Source: Deltaproteobacteria bacterium (GTDB lineage Bacteria; Desulfobacterota; Binatia; Binatales; Binataceae). Taken from it: a stretch of DNA of 7,235 nucleotides. The translations under genes were made by a program, and so were the position numbers. Below are positions 1 to 5,462 of the stretch, piece by piece. Every line of letters starts with the position of its first letter. Positions within the stretch are counted from its first letter, which is position 1. The stretch is taken from the NCBI GenBank assembly GCA_021799555.1, contig JAJZAG010000196.1, forward strand, positions 1 through 7,235. The letters run 5' to 3'. The notes beneath the pieces are model-generated. The model made no database searches. It saw only the letters and a list, made by a program, of their open reading frames with translations, and was not told the origin of the DNA.

Positions 1-1
1 G

Positions 2-628
2 ATGCTTGACACGATCTTGGGTGCGCGCGCGGATATCCGCGGAATCCAGTCCACGGTCGCGCACGCGCTGTTCCGGGTCGGGATCAGCGCGAACCTCGCG
101 ACGGCGTTCGCCGCGCTTACCGGCGTTGCGGCGGGAATCGCGTTCGCAATTGGCGCGATCGGCTATGGAATCGCGCTACTCGCGCTCAGCGCCGTGCTCG
201 ACGCTCTCGACGGCACGATCGCGCGCGAGTGCGCCGCGCCAAGCGCGCTCGGCGGCGTTTTCGATCTGGTCTCGGACCGAGTTGTCGAAACCGCCGTGAT
301 AATCGGAATCGCGTGGGGGCATGCCGAGCTTTACTTCGCCGCGTTCCTACTGGTTGCAAGCTGGTATGTAAATATCACCGTGTTCCTCGCGGTCGGCGCC
401 GCGCTCGAACGACGCGGACCCAAGCTAATCGACTATCCGCCGGGAATCCTTGAACGCACCGAAGCGCTGGCATTTTTCGTCATTCTCGCAAGCGCCGAAT
501 CGATAGGATTTCTGCGCCCCGCCGGACCAATCCTTTGCTACGCGATGACCCTGCTCGAAATAATCACCGGCGCCCAGCGCCTCATCTTCGGATGGCGGAT
601 GCTCGCGGCCGACGGGCCGCCGCCCTGA
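2..628 (+). CDS. CDP-alcohol phosphatidyltransferase family membrane protein
   Basis: Enzymes of this family move a phosphoalcohol from a CDP-activated donor (CDP-diacylglycerol or similar) to an alcohol acceptor, with loss of CMP, in the cytoplasmic membrane. The full family motif D-xx-DG-xx-AR-x8-G-xxx-D-xxx-D is present: D67, D70, G71, A74, R75, G84, D88, D92. The Asp residues bind the two metal ions and D92 is the expected catalytic base. Several hydrophobic stretches fit membrane helices (about 30-66, 95-130, 155-170 and 172-195). The 208-residue length is normal for the family. The ATG is at base 2, so the ribosome binding site lies outside the window and a slightly longer N-terminus cannot be excluded. 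The acceptor is unknown: nothing here separates phosphatidylglycerophosphate, phosphatidylinositol or archaetidyl-type enzymes. No neighbour belongs to lipid synthesis. Confidence 0.88.
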   Translation: MLDTILGARADIRGIQSTVAHALFRVGISANLATAFAALTGVAAGIAFAIGAIGYGIALLALSAVLDALDGTIARECAAPSALGGVFDLVSDRVVETAVIIGIAWGHAELYFAAFLLVASWYVNITVFLAVGAALERRGPKLIDYPPGILERTEALAFFVILASAESIGFLRPAGPILCYAMTLLEIITGAQRLIFGWRMLAADGPPP

Positions 629-688
629 AATTGCAGCAGTCTCGACAGAGCTATGAAGCACATCGGTATTGCCGCGGTCAGCGCCGAA

Positions 689-717
689 TTGACTGTCTTT
701 ACAATTCTGGCTAGATT
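689..717 (+). promoter_or_regulatory. Sigma70-like promoter of the toxin-antitoxin operon
   Basis: A -35 box TTGACT (689-694, 5/6 to consensus) is followed after exactly 17 bp by a -10 box TAGATT (712-717, 4/6). The expected transcription start is near base 724, one or two bases before the toxin ATG at 726. The mRNA would therefore be leaderless or nearly so. No Shine-Dalgarno-like sequence precedes the ATG, which agrees with this. The promoter is predicted only. Confidence 0.5.
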
Positions 718-725
718 CTGGCCAG
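704..725 (+). repeat. Tandem 11-bp repeat, candidate toxin-antitoxin operator
   Basis: ATTCTGGCTAG (704-714) is followed directly by ATTCTGGCCAG (715-725), 10 of 11 bases identical. The second copy contains the perfect 8-bp palindrome CTGGCCAG (718-725); the first holds the near-palindrome CTGGCTAG (707-714). The copies are about one helical turn apart, cover the predicted -10 box and end at the base before the toxin ATG. Phd/YefM-type antitoxins commonly repress their own operon through short paired palindromes over the promoter, so this is a natural operator candidate. Binding itself is inference. Confidence 0.5.
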
Positions 726-1037
726 ATGCGTTATGAGATCGTCTTGGCTCCGGAGGCGGCAAACGCTTATCGAGCGCTGCCTGCTTATCGACGCTCCGAG
801 GTTCGAGACGCGTTCGAACGCCATTTGCGAAACCAACCGACCTTGGTGAGCAAGAGCCGGATCAAACGCTTGCGAGGCTCGACCCAGCCGCAGTATCGGC
901 TACGGGTTGGAGAGGTGAGAATTTTCTATGACATTACGGTCGAAACAGTCGAAATCCTCGCGATCGTCACGAAAGCCGAAGCGGCGCGCTGGCTCATCGA
1001 TCGCGGAACGCCCGATGCGCCAGATCGCTCTGGCTGA
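726..1037 (+). CDS. RelE/ParE-family toxin of a type II toxin-antitoxin module
   Basis: This is a 103-residue basic protein with the RelE/ParE layout: a first strand (RYEIVLAPEA, 2-11), a helical hairpin (about 12-36), then the hallmark strands RLRVGEVRIFYDI (58-70) and VEILAIVTKAEA (75-86). Members are either ribosome-dependent mRNA endonucleases (RelE/YoeB/HigB) or gyrase inhibitors (ParE). R58, R60, R65 and Y68 lie where RelE-type active-site residues are usually found, but the sequence alone does not settle the activity. It is followed by an overlapping antitoxin gene (23 bp overlap), the reverse of the common antitoxin-first order. No ribosome binding site is seen before the ATG at 726; the predicted transcript starts almost on it. 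The frame is intact, so the toxin is probably functional and held in check by the downstream partner. Confidence 0.85.
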   Translation: MRYEIVLAPEAANAYRALPAYRRSEVRDAFERHLRNQPTLVSKSRIKRLRGSTQPQYRLRVGEVRIFYDITVETVEILAIVTKAEAARWLIDRGTPDAPDRSG

Positions 1038-1275
1038 ACTCAAGGACGATTTATCGCGATTCCTCCGCCTGGCAGCGTCCGAGGAGATTATAATCACGCG
1101 GCATGGAAAGGCTGCCGGAGTGCTGATTGGTTTTGAGAATGAAGACGACTGGTTCGACTATCGGCTCGAACATGATCCCAAATTCCTGCGGCGGGTGGCC
1201 GACGCGCGCGACGCTATACGGGCAGGGCGTGGCGCTCGGCTGGAAGAACTACCGCCAGCGAGTTCAACTCAATAA
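1015..1275 (+). CDS. Phd/YefM-family antitoxin
   Basis: An 86-residue protein starting MRQIALAELKDDLSRFLRLA, with the Phd/YefM N-terminal fold: a short strand, a helix, then EEIIITRHGKAAGVLIGFE (about 23-41), where the R-H/N-G-K/R-P/A-x-A/G-V-L pattern is the family hallmark. This half dimerises and binds operator DNA. The acidic and charged C-terminal half (about 42-86) is expected to wrap and neutralise the toxin. I chose the ATG at 1015 because the family fold begins there, and CGGAA at 1004-1008 lies a suitable six bases upstream; the longer frame from 928 would only add a low-complexity Ser/Arg/Lys stretch read out of frame through the toxin. It overlaps the toxin's last 23 bp, so translation is probably coupled. 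It ends ten bases from the stop codon of the convergent aldo/keto reductase. Confidence 0.82.
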   Translation: MRQIALAELKDDLSRFLRLAASEEIIITRHGKAAGVLIGFENEDDWFDYRLEHDPKFLRRVADARDAIRAGRGARLEELPPASSTQ

Positions 1276-1285
1276 GTGGCTCCCG

Positions 1286-2404
1286 CTATCTCCTCTCGTC
1301 GGCGGGGCGGTAGAGCTTCATTAGCTCTTCAACGCTCGCCGGCGGGCGCGCCGCTGCCGCCGCGAGGGCATCCCGCACGTGCTCGGCCGATTTCATCCCA
1401 ACCAGCGCGACGTTGATACCCGGCGTTGAACGGACGAATTGAATCGAGCGCTGCGCGTCGGACGTTAAACCGGGAAAAGTTTCCGCCAGGATCGTCGGCA
1501 GTCCCTTCGCGAGCCTGCCCTGCAACAGCGTGGCGCTCGCGCATACGCCAAGTCCCATCGCGGAGGCCACCGTCAGCGCGCTCCCTTTCTGGTTGCCGAC
1601 GGTCTGGTTCGACCGCGTGACGGCTTCCGGCATCGCGAGGTTGTACGGGAGCTGGATCGCGCGGAAGTGATGCGCGTCGCCGGCGACTTCATGCGCAACA
1701 CGCCACAGCTCGTCGAGCGAGAGAAATCCGCGCTCGGTCGCCTCGGCGCGCAGCCCATTCCAAGTCGCGATTCCGTAAACGCCGATCTTTCCATCGGCGA
1801 CGGCAGCTTCAAGCATCTCGAACGCCGAGCGTATCCGGGACAGGAATACGCCGCGCGAAACCTCGCTCAACTGCGTCTCGGGATTATGGATGTAGTAGAT
1901 ATCGATCGTCTCGAGCCCAAGGTTCGCGCGCGACATCTCGAGCATCGTCCCGAGCCACTTAGGCGTCATGCAGTGCGAGCCCTCGACCAAATCTCCCGCC
2001 GTGACGATTCCGGTGCGCACGAAATGTTCCTCGAACCATCCGCGCGGGTCGGCCGGTACTTCGCCGTCGAAGGTGAGGTAGCCGCCCTTGGTCGCGACGA
2101 TGATCTCCTCGCGCTTGATGGTTCCCGCCGCCGTCATCGCGGCCAGCACCTTGCCGATCGTCCGCTCACTGCGCTGGAAACGGTAATTCACCGCGGTATC
2201 GACAAGATTGATTCCGCCGCCGAGCGCCGTGCTCAGAGCCGCCTCATAGGCCGCGTCGGTTTCCGTATCGGGTTCGCCGAGATAAGTCCCGATCCCGATC
2301 GACGACGCGGATATCCCGAGCATCGTGCGGAAATTTCCCTGAAGGTTGCCGAATCGCGATGCGTACGCGGTAGTCGCATCGGCGGTCGCGCGGCCTCTAA
2401 GCAT
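1286..2404 (-). CDS. Aldo/keto reductase family oxidoreductase
   Basis: A 372-residue member of the NAD(P)H-dependent (beta/alpha)8-barrel aldo/keto reductases, which reduce aldehydes and ketones to alcohols or run the reverse reaction. The catalytic tetrad can be assigned: D69 and Y74 in NLVDTAVNYRFQRSE, K106 in IVATKGGY, and H173 in IYYIHNPE. The C-terminal part has the usual LVGMKSAEHVRDAL segment (335-347), where the cofactor phosphate is bound. The protein is longer than the usual 280-330 residues: K106 and H173 are 67 residues apart, against about 30 in classic members, because of an insert around 110-148 rich in Trp, Phe, His and Cys. The start is supported by GGAG (complement of 2413-2416) eight bases upstream. 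It is the last gene of a leftward operon, 32 bp after the VOC gene. The substrate is unknown. Confidence 0.9.
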   Translation of the reverse strand: MLRGRATADATTAYASRFGNLQGNFRTMLGISASSIGIGTYLGEPDTETDAAYEAALSTALGGGINLVDTAVNYRFQRSERTIGKVLAAMTAAGTIKREEIIVATKGGYLTFDGEVPADPRGWFEEHFVRTGIVTAGDLVEGSHCMTPKWLGTMLEMSRANLGLETIDIYYIHNPETQLSEVSRGVFLSRIRSAFEMLEAAVADGKIGVYGIATWNGLRAEATERGFLSLDELWRVAHEVAGDAHHFRAIQLPYNLAMPEAVTRSNQTVGNQKGSALTVASAMGLGVCASATLLQGRLAKGLPTILAETFPGLTSDAQRSIQFVRSTPGINVALVGMKSAEHVRDALAAAAARPPASVEELMKLYRPADERR

Positions 2405-2436
2405 GAATCAATCTCCGGCGTCAAACCGCACGCCTG

Positions 2437-2832
2437 TTACAAAGTGAGCCTCAGCGGACTGATCGACGGCTCGTACAGCGCCTGGATTACGTTACCGTCA
2501 GGATCGCGGATATAGAAGGACACCGAGCCGTCGCGATGATGCTTCAGCGGATGCACTATCTCAAGCCGCTCGGCTTGCGCCCATGCCCATGCCGCTTCGA
2601 CCTCCGCGATGCTCTCGACAATAAAGCCAAGGTGGTCAAGCCGCTGCGCCGCCGGGTTGCCGCCGTCGCCCAGATGTAGCGCGAGATTATCGCTTCCCGA
2701 ACTCAGGTAGGCGTTCTCCGGATCGGGCTGCCATACGACTTTCATCCCGAAGACGCGCGAATAGAATTCTTTGGAACGCTCGACGTCTTTGACCTTGAGC
2801 GCCAGATGGCGCATTCCCCGATTCTTTATCAC
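2437..2832 (-). CDS. VOC (glyoxalase/bleomycin resistance/dioxygenase) family protein
   Basis: A single-domain, paired beta-alpha-beta-beta-beta protein. The first module begins MRHLALKVKDVERSKEFYSR and ends near LALHLGDGG; the second runs from LDHLGFIVESI to FYIRDPDGNVIQALYEP. Metal-ligand positions of the fold appear filled: H9, H53, H67 and E121, numbered from the GTG. Members include glyoxalase I, fosfomycin-resistance enzymes, extradiol dioxygenases and epimerases, so the reaction cannot be named. I place the start at a GTG (2832-2830) because it overlaps the methyltransferase TGA in a 4-base GTGA junction, a common mark of translational coupling, and gives the usual short N-terminus. 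An AGGG lies nine bases upstream. ATG at 2814, or a longer form from ATG at 2874, are alternatives. It is the middle gene of the operon. Confidence 0.85.
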   Translation of the reverse strand: MIKNRGMRHLALKVKDVERSKEFYSRVFGMKVVWQPDPENAYLSSGSDNLALHLGDGGNPAAQRLDHLGFIVESIAEVEAAWAWAQAERLEIVHPLKHHRDGSVSFYIRDPDGNVIQALYEPSISPLRLTL

Positions 2833-3473
2833 CTGATAATACCCTGACGCTTGCGGTAGCCGACGATCGCCCAAATCGGATCGCTCGGCGGATCGGTCGG
2901 AGCGCTGTTGTCGATCGCGTCCATATTCTCAAACGCGCCCGCGTCCATAAAGTACCGCGCCACCAGTCCCACGCGATCGCTTTCGTTCAGATGATGCCAG
3001 ATCGCGACCGCCTTGGTCGGGAACATCCGGTTCGAAAACGTCACGACCAACGGCGCACCGGGCTTGAGCACGCGCGCGACCTCCTGAAAGGTTCGGACAG
3101 GTTCGATCATGTACTGAATCGAAACGGTGACCACGGCGCCGTCGAATTCACCGTCCTCGAAGGGCAGTCGCGGTGCGCGGTTCAGATTATGCACCACGAT
3201 ATCGGTTAGTTGCGGATTATCTTCCATCTCGGCGCGATTCATTCCGAGTCCGACCACGCGCGCGGGCCTGAGATGGCCGGGCAGATGGGATCGCCAACTG
3301 CTCATAAGATCGAGAATCGCGCCGCCCTGCGGCAGAAGCCGGGCGTAGATCGCGCCGACCTTCGCGATCGCGCCGTCGTCGATATGCACAACGCGCCGAG
3401 GCGTCGTATAAAACAGCTCATCGTCGGACTCGTCGATCCGCTTGAAAAATTCCGGAGGAAACGGTTTCGGCAT
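2829..3473 (-). CDS. Class I SAM-dependent methyltransferase domain protein with atypical motif I
   Basis: A 214-residue soluble protein with a Rossmann-like methyltransferase core: strand 1 AILDLMSSWRSHLP (52-65), strand 2 RVVGLGMNRAEM (72-83), the motif-II region LPFEDGEFDGAVVTVS (103-118) and the characteristic EVARVLKPGAPLVVTFSN (131-148). It resembles methyltransferase type 11 proteins. The glycine-rich SAM loop (normally L-D-x-G-x-G-x-G) is replaced by LDLMSSW, and the acidic residue usually ending strand 2 is absent (GLGMN). I recall cyanobacterial and plant proteins with the same LDLMSSW and SNRMF signatures, so this looks like a family trait and not decay. Substrate unknown. The start is backed by GAGG seven bases upstream of the ATG. 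First gene of the leftward operon, divergent from the IclR gene. Confidence 0.82.
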   Translation of the reverse strand: MPKPFPPEFFKRIDESDDELFYTTPRRVVHIDDGAIAKVGAIYARLLPQGGAILDLMSSWRSHLPGHLRPARVVGLGMNRAEMEDNPQLTDIVVHNLNRAPRLPFEDGEFDGAVVTVSIQYMIEPVRTFQEVARVLKPGAPLVVTFSNRMFPTKAVAIWHHLNESDRVGLVARYFMDAGAFENMDAIDNSAPTDPPSDPIWAIVGYRKRQGIIR

Positions 3474-3585
3474 TGCGCAGCCTCATCTCGTAGCCGGGCG
3501 AGCGGCGAAAATCTTTAGCGAAATCGAGCAGTTTCGGGTACGTGGCGGCAATTTCCGGGATGGCGTTGACATACTTTCGGATCAC
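3418..3585 (-). CDS. Possible 55-residue small ORF overlapping the methyltransferase start
   Basis: A GTG at 3585-3583 opens a 55-codon frame that ends at a TGA (3420-3418), 56 bases inside the methyltransferase gene and in a different frame. The first 36 or so codons lie in DNA not covered by any other gene, show a mostly G/C third position and read like natural protein (for example YPKLLDFAKDFRRSPGYEMR). Against it: no ribosome binding site before the GTG, a stop shortly upstream, and overlap with the rightward promoter. It could be a leader peptide, a remnant of an older gene, or chance in GC-rich DNA. I recognise no family. Confidence 0.2.
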   Translation of the reverse strand: MIRKYVNAIPEIAATYPKLLDFAKDFRRSPGYEMRLRNAETVSSGIFQADRRVRR

Positions 3586-3595
3586 CGTCTAAAGT
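3566..3595 (+). promoter_or_regulatory. Sigma70-like promoter of the IclR-family gene
   Basis: A perfect -35 box TTGACA (3566-3571) is followed after 18 bp by TAAAGT (3590-3595, 4/6), or after 16 bp by TCTAAA (3588-3593). The predicted start near 3602 leaves a leader of about 58 bases before the ATG at 3660. An inverted repeat TACTTT (3572-3577) / AAAGTA (3591-3596) spans the spacer and -10 box, and could be an operator for the IclR protein itself. Many IclR regulators repress their own gene from such a divergent region; the binding is inference. Confidence 0.5.
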
Positions 3596-3659
3596 AAAAC
3601 ACTTTTCCAAAGCGCTCTCGCCGGCTTGGTCCCGTCGGCCGCCTGGCGCCGGAACTTCG

Positions 3660-4442
3660 ATGGTCAGACGCGACAAGACCAACTACGTCATTCAATCCGT
3701 TGCGCATGCGCTCGACGTCCTCGAACAGTTTTTCGGCGAGGTTGATGAACTCGGCGTCACCGAGCTTTCCAAACGCCTCAAGCTGCACAAAAACAATGTC
3801 TTCCGCCTGCTCGCGACGCTCGAAGCCCGCGGCTATATCGAACAGAACAAGATCACCGAGAATTATCGCCTCGGAATCAAATGCCTTCTGCTTGGTCGCC
3901 GCTACATCCATCATATGGGTCTCGTCCTCCAAGCGCGCCCGACGCTCGCCGAACTCGCGCGCAGATGCCGCGAAAGCGCCTACGTAGCGATTCTGCGCCG
4001 CGACGGAGTCGTGCCGCTCGAAGCCGCCGAACCCGAAGATCGCGCGGTGCGAATCACGCCGCCGATCGGAAACACCTTGCCGTTGCATTGCACTGCCGCT
4101 GGCAAGGCGCATCTCGCCTTCGATACCGAAGAGCAGCTCCGCATCGCACTGCCCGAGCATCTGATACGCTTCACCGATAACACCATAGTCGATCGCCCCG
4201 TGCTGCTCGAACAACTCGAAGCCATTTCCAGCGCGGGCTATGCGACCGACGCCGGAGAATATATAGACGAGGTTAACTCGATCGCCGTTCCGATTCGCGA
4301 TTACACCCGCTCCGTCGTCGGATCGCTGACGATCGCGGGACCAGCCTACCGGATGGCGCCCGAGCGGATCGCGTCCGAGCTCGCGCCTACGCTCCTCCAG
4401 GCGGGCGCGGAAATTTCGCGCCGACTCGGCTTCAATGAATAG
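3660..4442 (+). CDS. IclR-family transcriptional regulator
   Basis: A 260-residue regulator of normal IclR length. The N-terminal winged helix-turn-helix is at about 10-70: helices around VTELSKRLKLHKNNVFRLLA (33-52), then EARGYIEQ leading into the wing (56-63). A linker helix (about 85-104) joins it to the effector domain, which shows the family signatures PLHCTAAGKAHLAF (141-154) and GYATDAGEYIDEVNSIAVPI (193-212). Members act as dimers of dimers and bind small aromatic or organic acids, acting as repressors or activators of catabolic genes. The ligand cannot be read from sequence. It lies between the leftward methyltransferase operon and the rightward etf operon (164-bp gap), so either or both may be targets. 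The start has only a weak GGA about seven bases upstream. Confidence 0.92.
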   Translation: MVRRDKTNYVIQSVAHALDVLEQFFGEVDELGVTELSKRLKLHKNNVFRLLATLEARGYIEQNKITENYRLGIKCLLLGRRYIHHMGLVLQARPTLAELARRCRESAYVAILRRDGVVPLEAAEPEDRAVRITPPIGNTLPLHCTAAGKAHLAFDTEEQLRIALPEHLIRFTDNTIVDRPVLLEQLEAISSAGYATDAGEYIDEVNSIAVPIRDYTRSVVGSLTIAGPAYRMAPERIASELAPTLLQAGAEISRRLGFNE

Positions 4443-4461
4443 CCTTGCCCGCGTTCGCGCA

Positions 4462-4485
4462 TGCGGCCTCGGGAGTTGCGCCGCA
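4462..4485 (+). terminator. Weak terminator-like hairpin after the IclR gene
   Basis: TGCGGC (4462-4467) pairs with GCCGCA (4480-4485) around a 12-base loop, 20 bases after the IclR stop codon. The stem is GC-rich but only six pairs, and only a TTT follows (4490-4492), so it is a poor intrinsic terminator. It directly precedes the predicted etfB promoter. Confidence 0.25.
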
Positions 4486-4490
4486 GTAGT

Positions 4491-4519
4491 TTGACTGAAA
4501 AATGAACGGCTGTTAGTTT
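4491..4519 (+). promoter_or_regulatory. Candidate promoter of the etf operon
   Basis: TTGACT (4491-4496, 5/6) and TAGTTT (4514-4519, 3/6) are separated by 17 bp. The predicted start near 4526 gives an etfB leader of about 80 bases. The leader holds a 14-bp inverted repeat, GATCG-ATTC-CGATC (4553-4566), a possible operator, although GATCG-type words are common throughout this window. A short GTTTC-GTTTC-GTTTA run sits at about 4516-4530. No other structure stands out in the 164-bp gap. Confidence 0.35.
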
Positions 4520-4606
4520 CGTTTCGTTTATCGGTCCATTCCTGGTTAATTTGATCGATTCCGATCGCTTATCGCCGCATCTGCTTTTACGTGGAGTGTT
4601 ATCGCT

Positions 4607-5356
4607 GTGAAGATACTGGTCCCAATTAAACGCGTTCCCGACCCTGCCACCACGATCCGCGTCCTTCCCGACGGCTCTGGTATCGCCACCGATAACGTCA
4701 AGTGGGTTATCAACCCCTTCGATGAAATCGCGATCGAAGAAGCCCTCCGGATTAAGGAAAAGCAGGCCGGCAGCGAAGTCGTGCTCGTTACGATCGGGCA
4801 GTCCACCTGGCAGGAACAACTGCGCACCGGCCTTGCGATGGGCGCCGACCGCGCCATCCTCGTCAAAAACGACGGCTACCTCGATCCGCTCGCCCTTGCG
4901 AAGATTATCGCCAAGGTCGCCGCCGGCGAAAATGCCGATCTCGTCCTGCTCGGCAAACAGGCGATCGATGACGACTCGAATCAGGTCGGTCAGATGCTCG
5001 CTGAACTGCTCGGATGGCCCCAGGCCACCTTCGCCTCAAAGGTCGAATTCGCCGACAAAAGGGTCACCGTGATCCGCGAGGTTGACGGCGGCCTCGAGAC
5101 GATCGCGTTCAATCTTCCCGCCGTCGTCACGACCGATCTGCGCCTCAACGAACCGCGCTATGCGTCGCTGCCCGGCATCATGAAGGCGCGCAAAAAGGAA
5201 CTCAAGGAAGTGGCCGCCGAAAGCTTGGGCCTCGACCTCGCTCCTAAACTCAAGATCAAATCGCTGACCGCGCCGCCAAAACGGCAGGCCGGAAGGAAGG
5301 TCGCTTCGGTCGAGGAACTGGTGAGCGTGCTGCACACCGAAGCGAAAGTCATCTAG
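4607..5356 (+). CDS. etfB: Electron transfer flavoprotein beta subunit
   Basis: EtfB pairs with EtfA in the soluble heterodimer that accepts electrons from acyl-CoA and related dehydrogenases and passes them to ETF:quinone oxidoreductase. The 249-residue length is typical. Seen: the N-terminus KILVPIKRVPDP (2-13); the AMP-binding segment GKQAIDDDSNQVGQMLAELL (116-135); the complete beta-ETF signature from V155 to T175 including DGG, P171 and VVT; and the recognition loop RYASLPGIMKARKK (184-197), where L188 matches the leucine that docks partner dehydrogenases. The QAIDDDSNQ segment matches the AMP-binding, non-bifurcating ETF type (as in mitochondria) better than bifurcating FixA-type proteins. 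It starts at GTG (4607), with GTGGAG at 4591-4596 ten bases upstream. First gene of the etfB-etfA-hydrolase set. Confidence 0.97.
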   Translation: MKILVPIKRVPDPATTIRVLPDGSGIATDNVKWVINPFDEIAIEEALRIKEKQAGSEVVLVTIGQSTWQEQLRTGLAMGADRAILVKNDGYLDPLALAKIIAKVAAGENADLVLLGKQAIDDDSNQVGQMLAELLGWPQATFASKVEFADKRVTVIREVDGGLETIAFNLPAVVTTDLRLNEPRYASLPGIMKARKKELKEVAAESLGLDLAPKLKIKSLTAPPKRQAGRKVASVEELVSVLHTEAKVI

Positions 5357-5359
5357 GCG

Positions 5360-5374
5360 GATCCTCGCGGGATC
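5360..5374 (+). repeat. Small inverted repeat just after etfB
   Basis: GATCC (5360-5364) and GGATC (5370-5374) form a perfect 5-bp stem around TCGCG, four bases beyond the etfB stop codon. No T-run follows, so it is not a standard terminator. It may only protect or pause the transcript, or be chance. Confidence 0.3.
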
Positions 5375-5389
5375 ATGGAAGTACAGGCT

Positions 5390-5417
5390 CTTAGATACAC
5401 GGGAGCATCGATATAAA
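5390..5417 (+). promoter_or_regulatory. Possible internal promoter upstream of etfA
   Basis: TATAAA (5412-5417) matches a -10 box at five of six positions. The best -35 partner, CTTAGA (5390-5395, 16-bp spacing), matches at only three of six. The long etfB-etfA gap makes an internal start possible, but support is weak. Confidence 0.25.
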
Positions 5418-5445
5418 GGTTGATCGTCTCATCGCCTGCACTGGC

Positions 5446-5462
5446 CCGCCCACGCGTGGCGG
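5446..5462 (+). repeat. Hairpin in the etfB-etfA spacer
   Basis: CCGCC (5446-5450) pairs with GGCGG (5458-5462) with one bulged C (5451), around the self-complementary centre ACGCGT. The predicted RNA stem is strong for its size and ends 12 bases before the etfA ribosome binding site GGAG (5475-5478). No U-tract follows. It could influence etfA translation or mRNA processing between the subunit genes. Confidence 0.4.

Noticed and set aside
607..626. GGGC/GCCC mini-hairpin at the end of the phosphatidyltransferase gene as a terminator
   Set aside because: Only a 4-bp stem within the coding end and no T-run follows.
653..736. 27-codon ATG frame running into the toxin start
   Set aside because: It lacks a good ribosome binding site, and the predicted promoter lies downstream of its start; nothing beyond chance supports it.
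928..1014. N-terminal extension of the antitoxin to ATG 928
   Set aside because: The extra 29 residues are a Ser/Arg/Lys-rich out-of-frame reading of the toxin; the Phd/YefM fold starts at the ATG at 1015.
1667..2515. 282-codon plus-strand open frame
   Set aside because: It lies opposite the aldo/keto reductase, which has its full catalytic tetrad; the translation is rich in Arg/Asp and shows no domain, as expected for an antisense shadow in GC-rich DNA.
3582..4214. 210-codon minus-strand open frame
   Set aside because: It is the antisense shadow of the IclR gene, whose HTH and effector motifs are clear; no recognisable domain.
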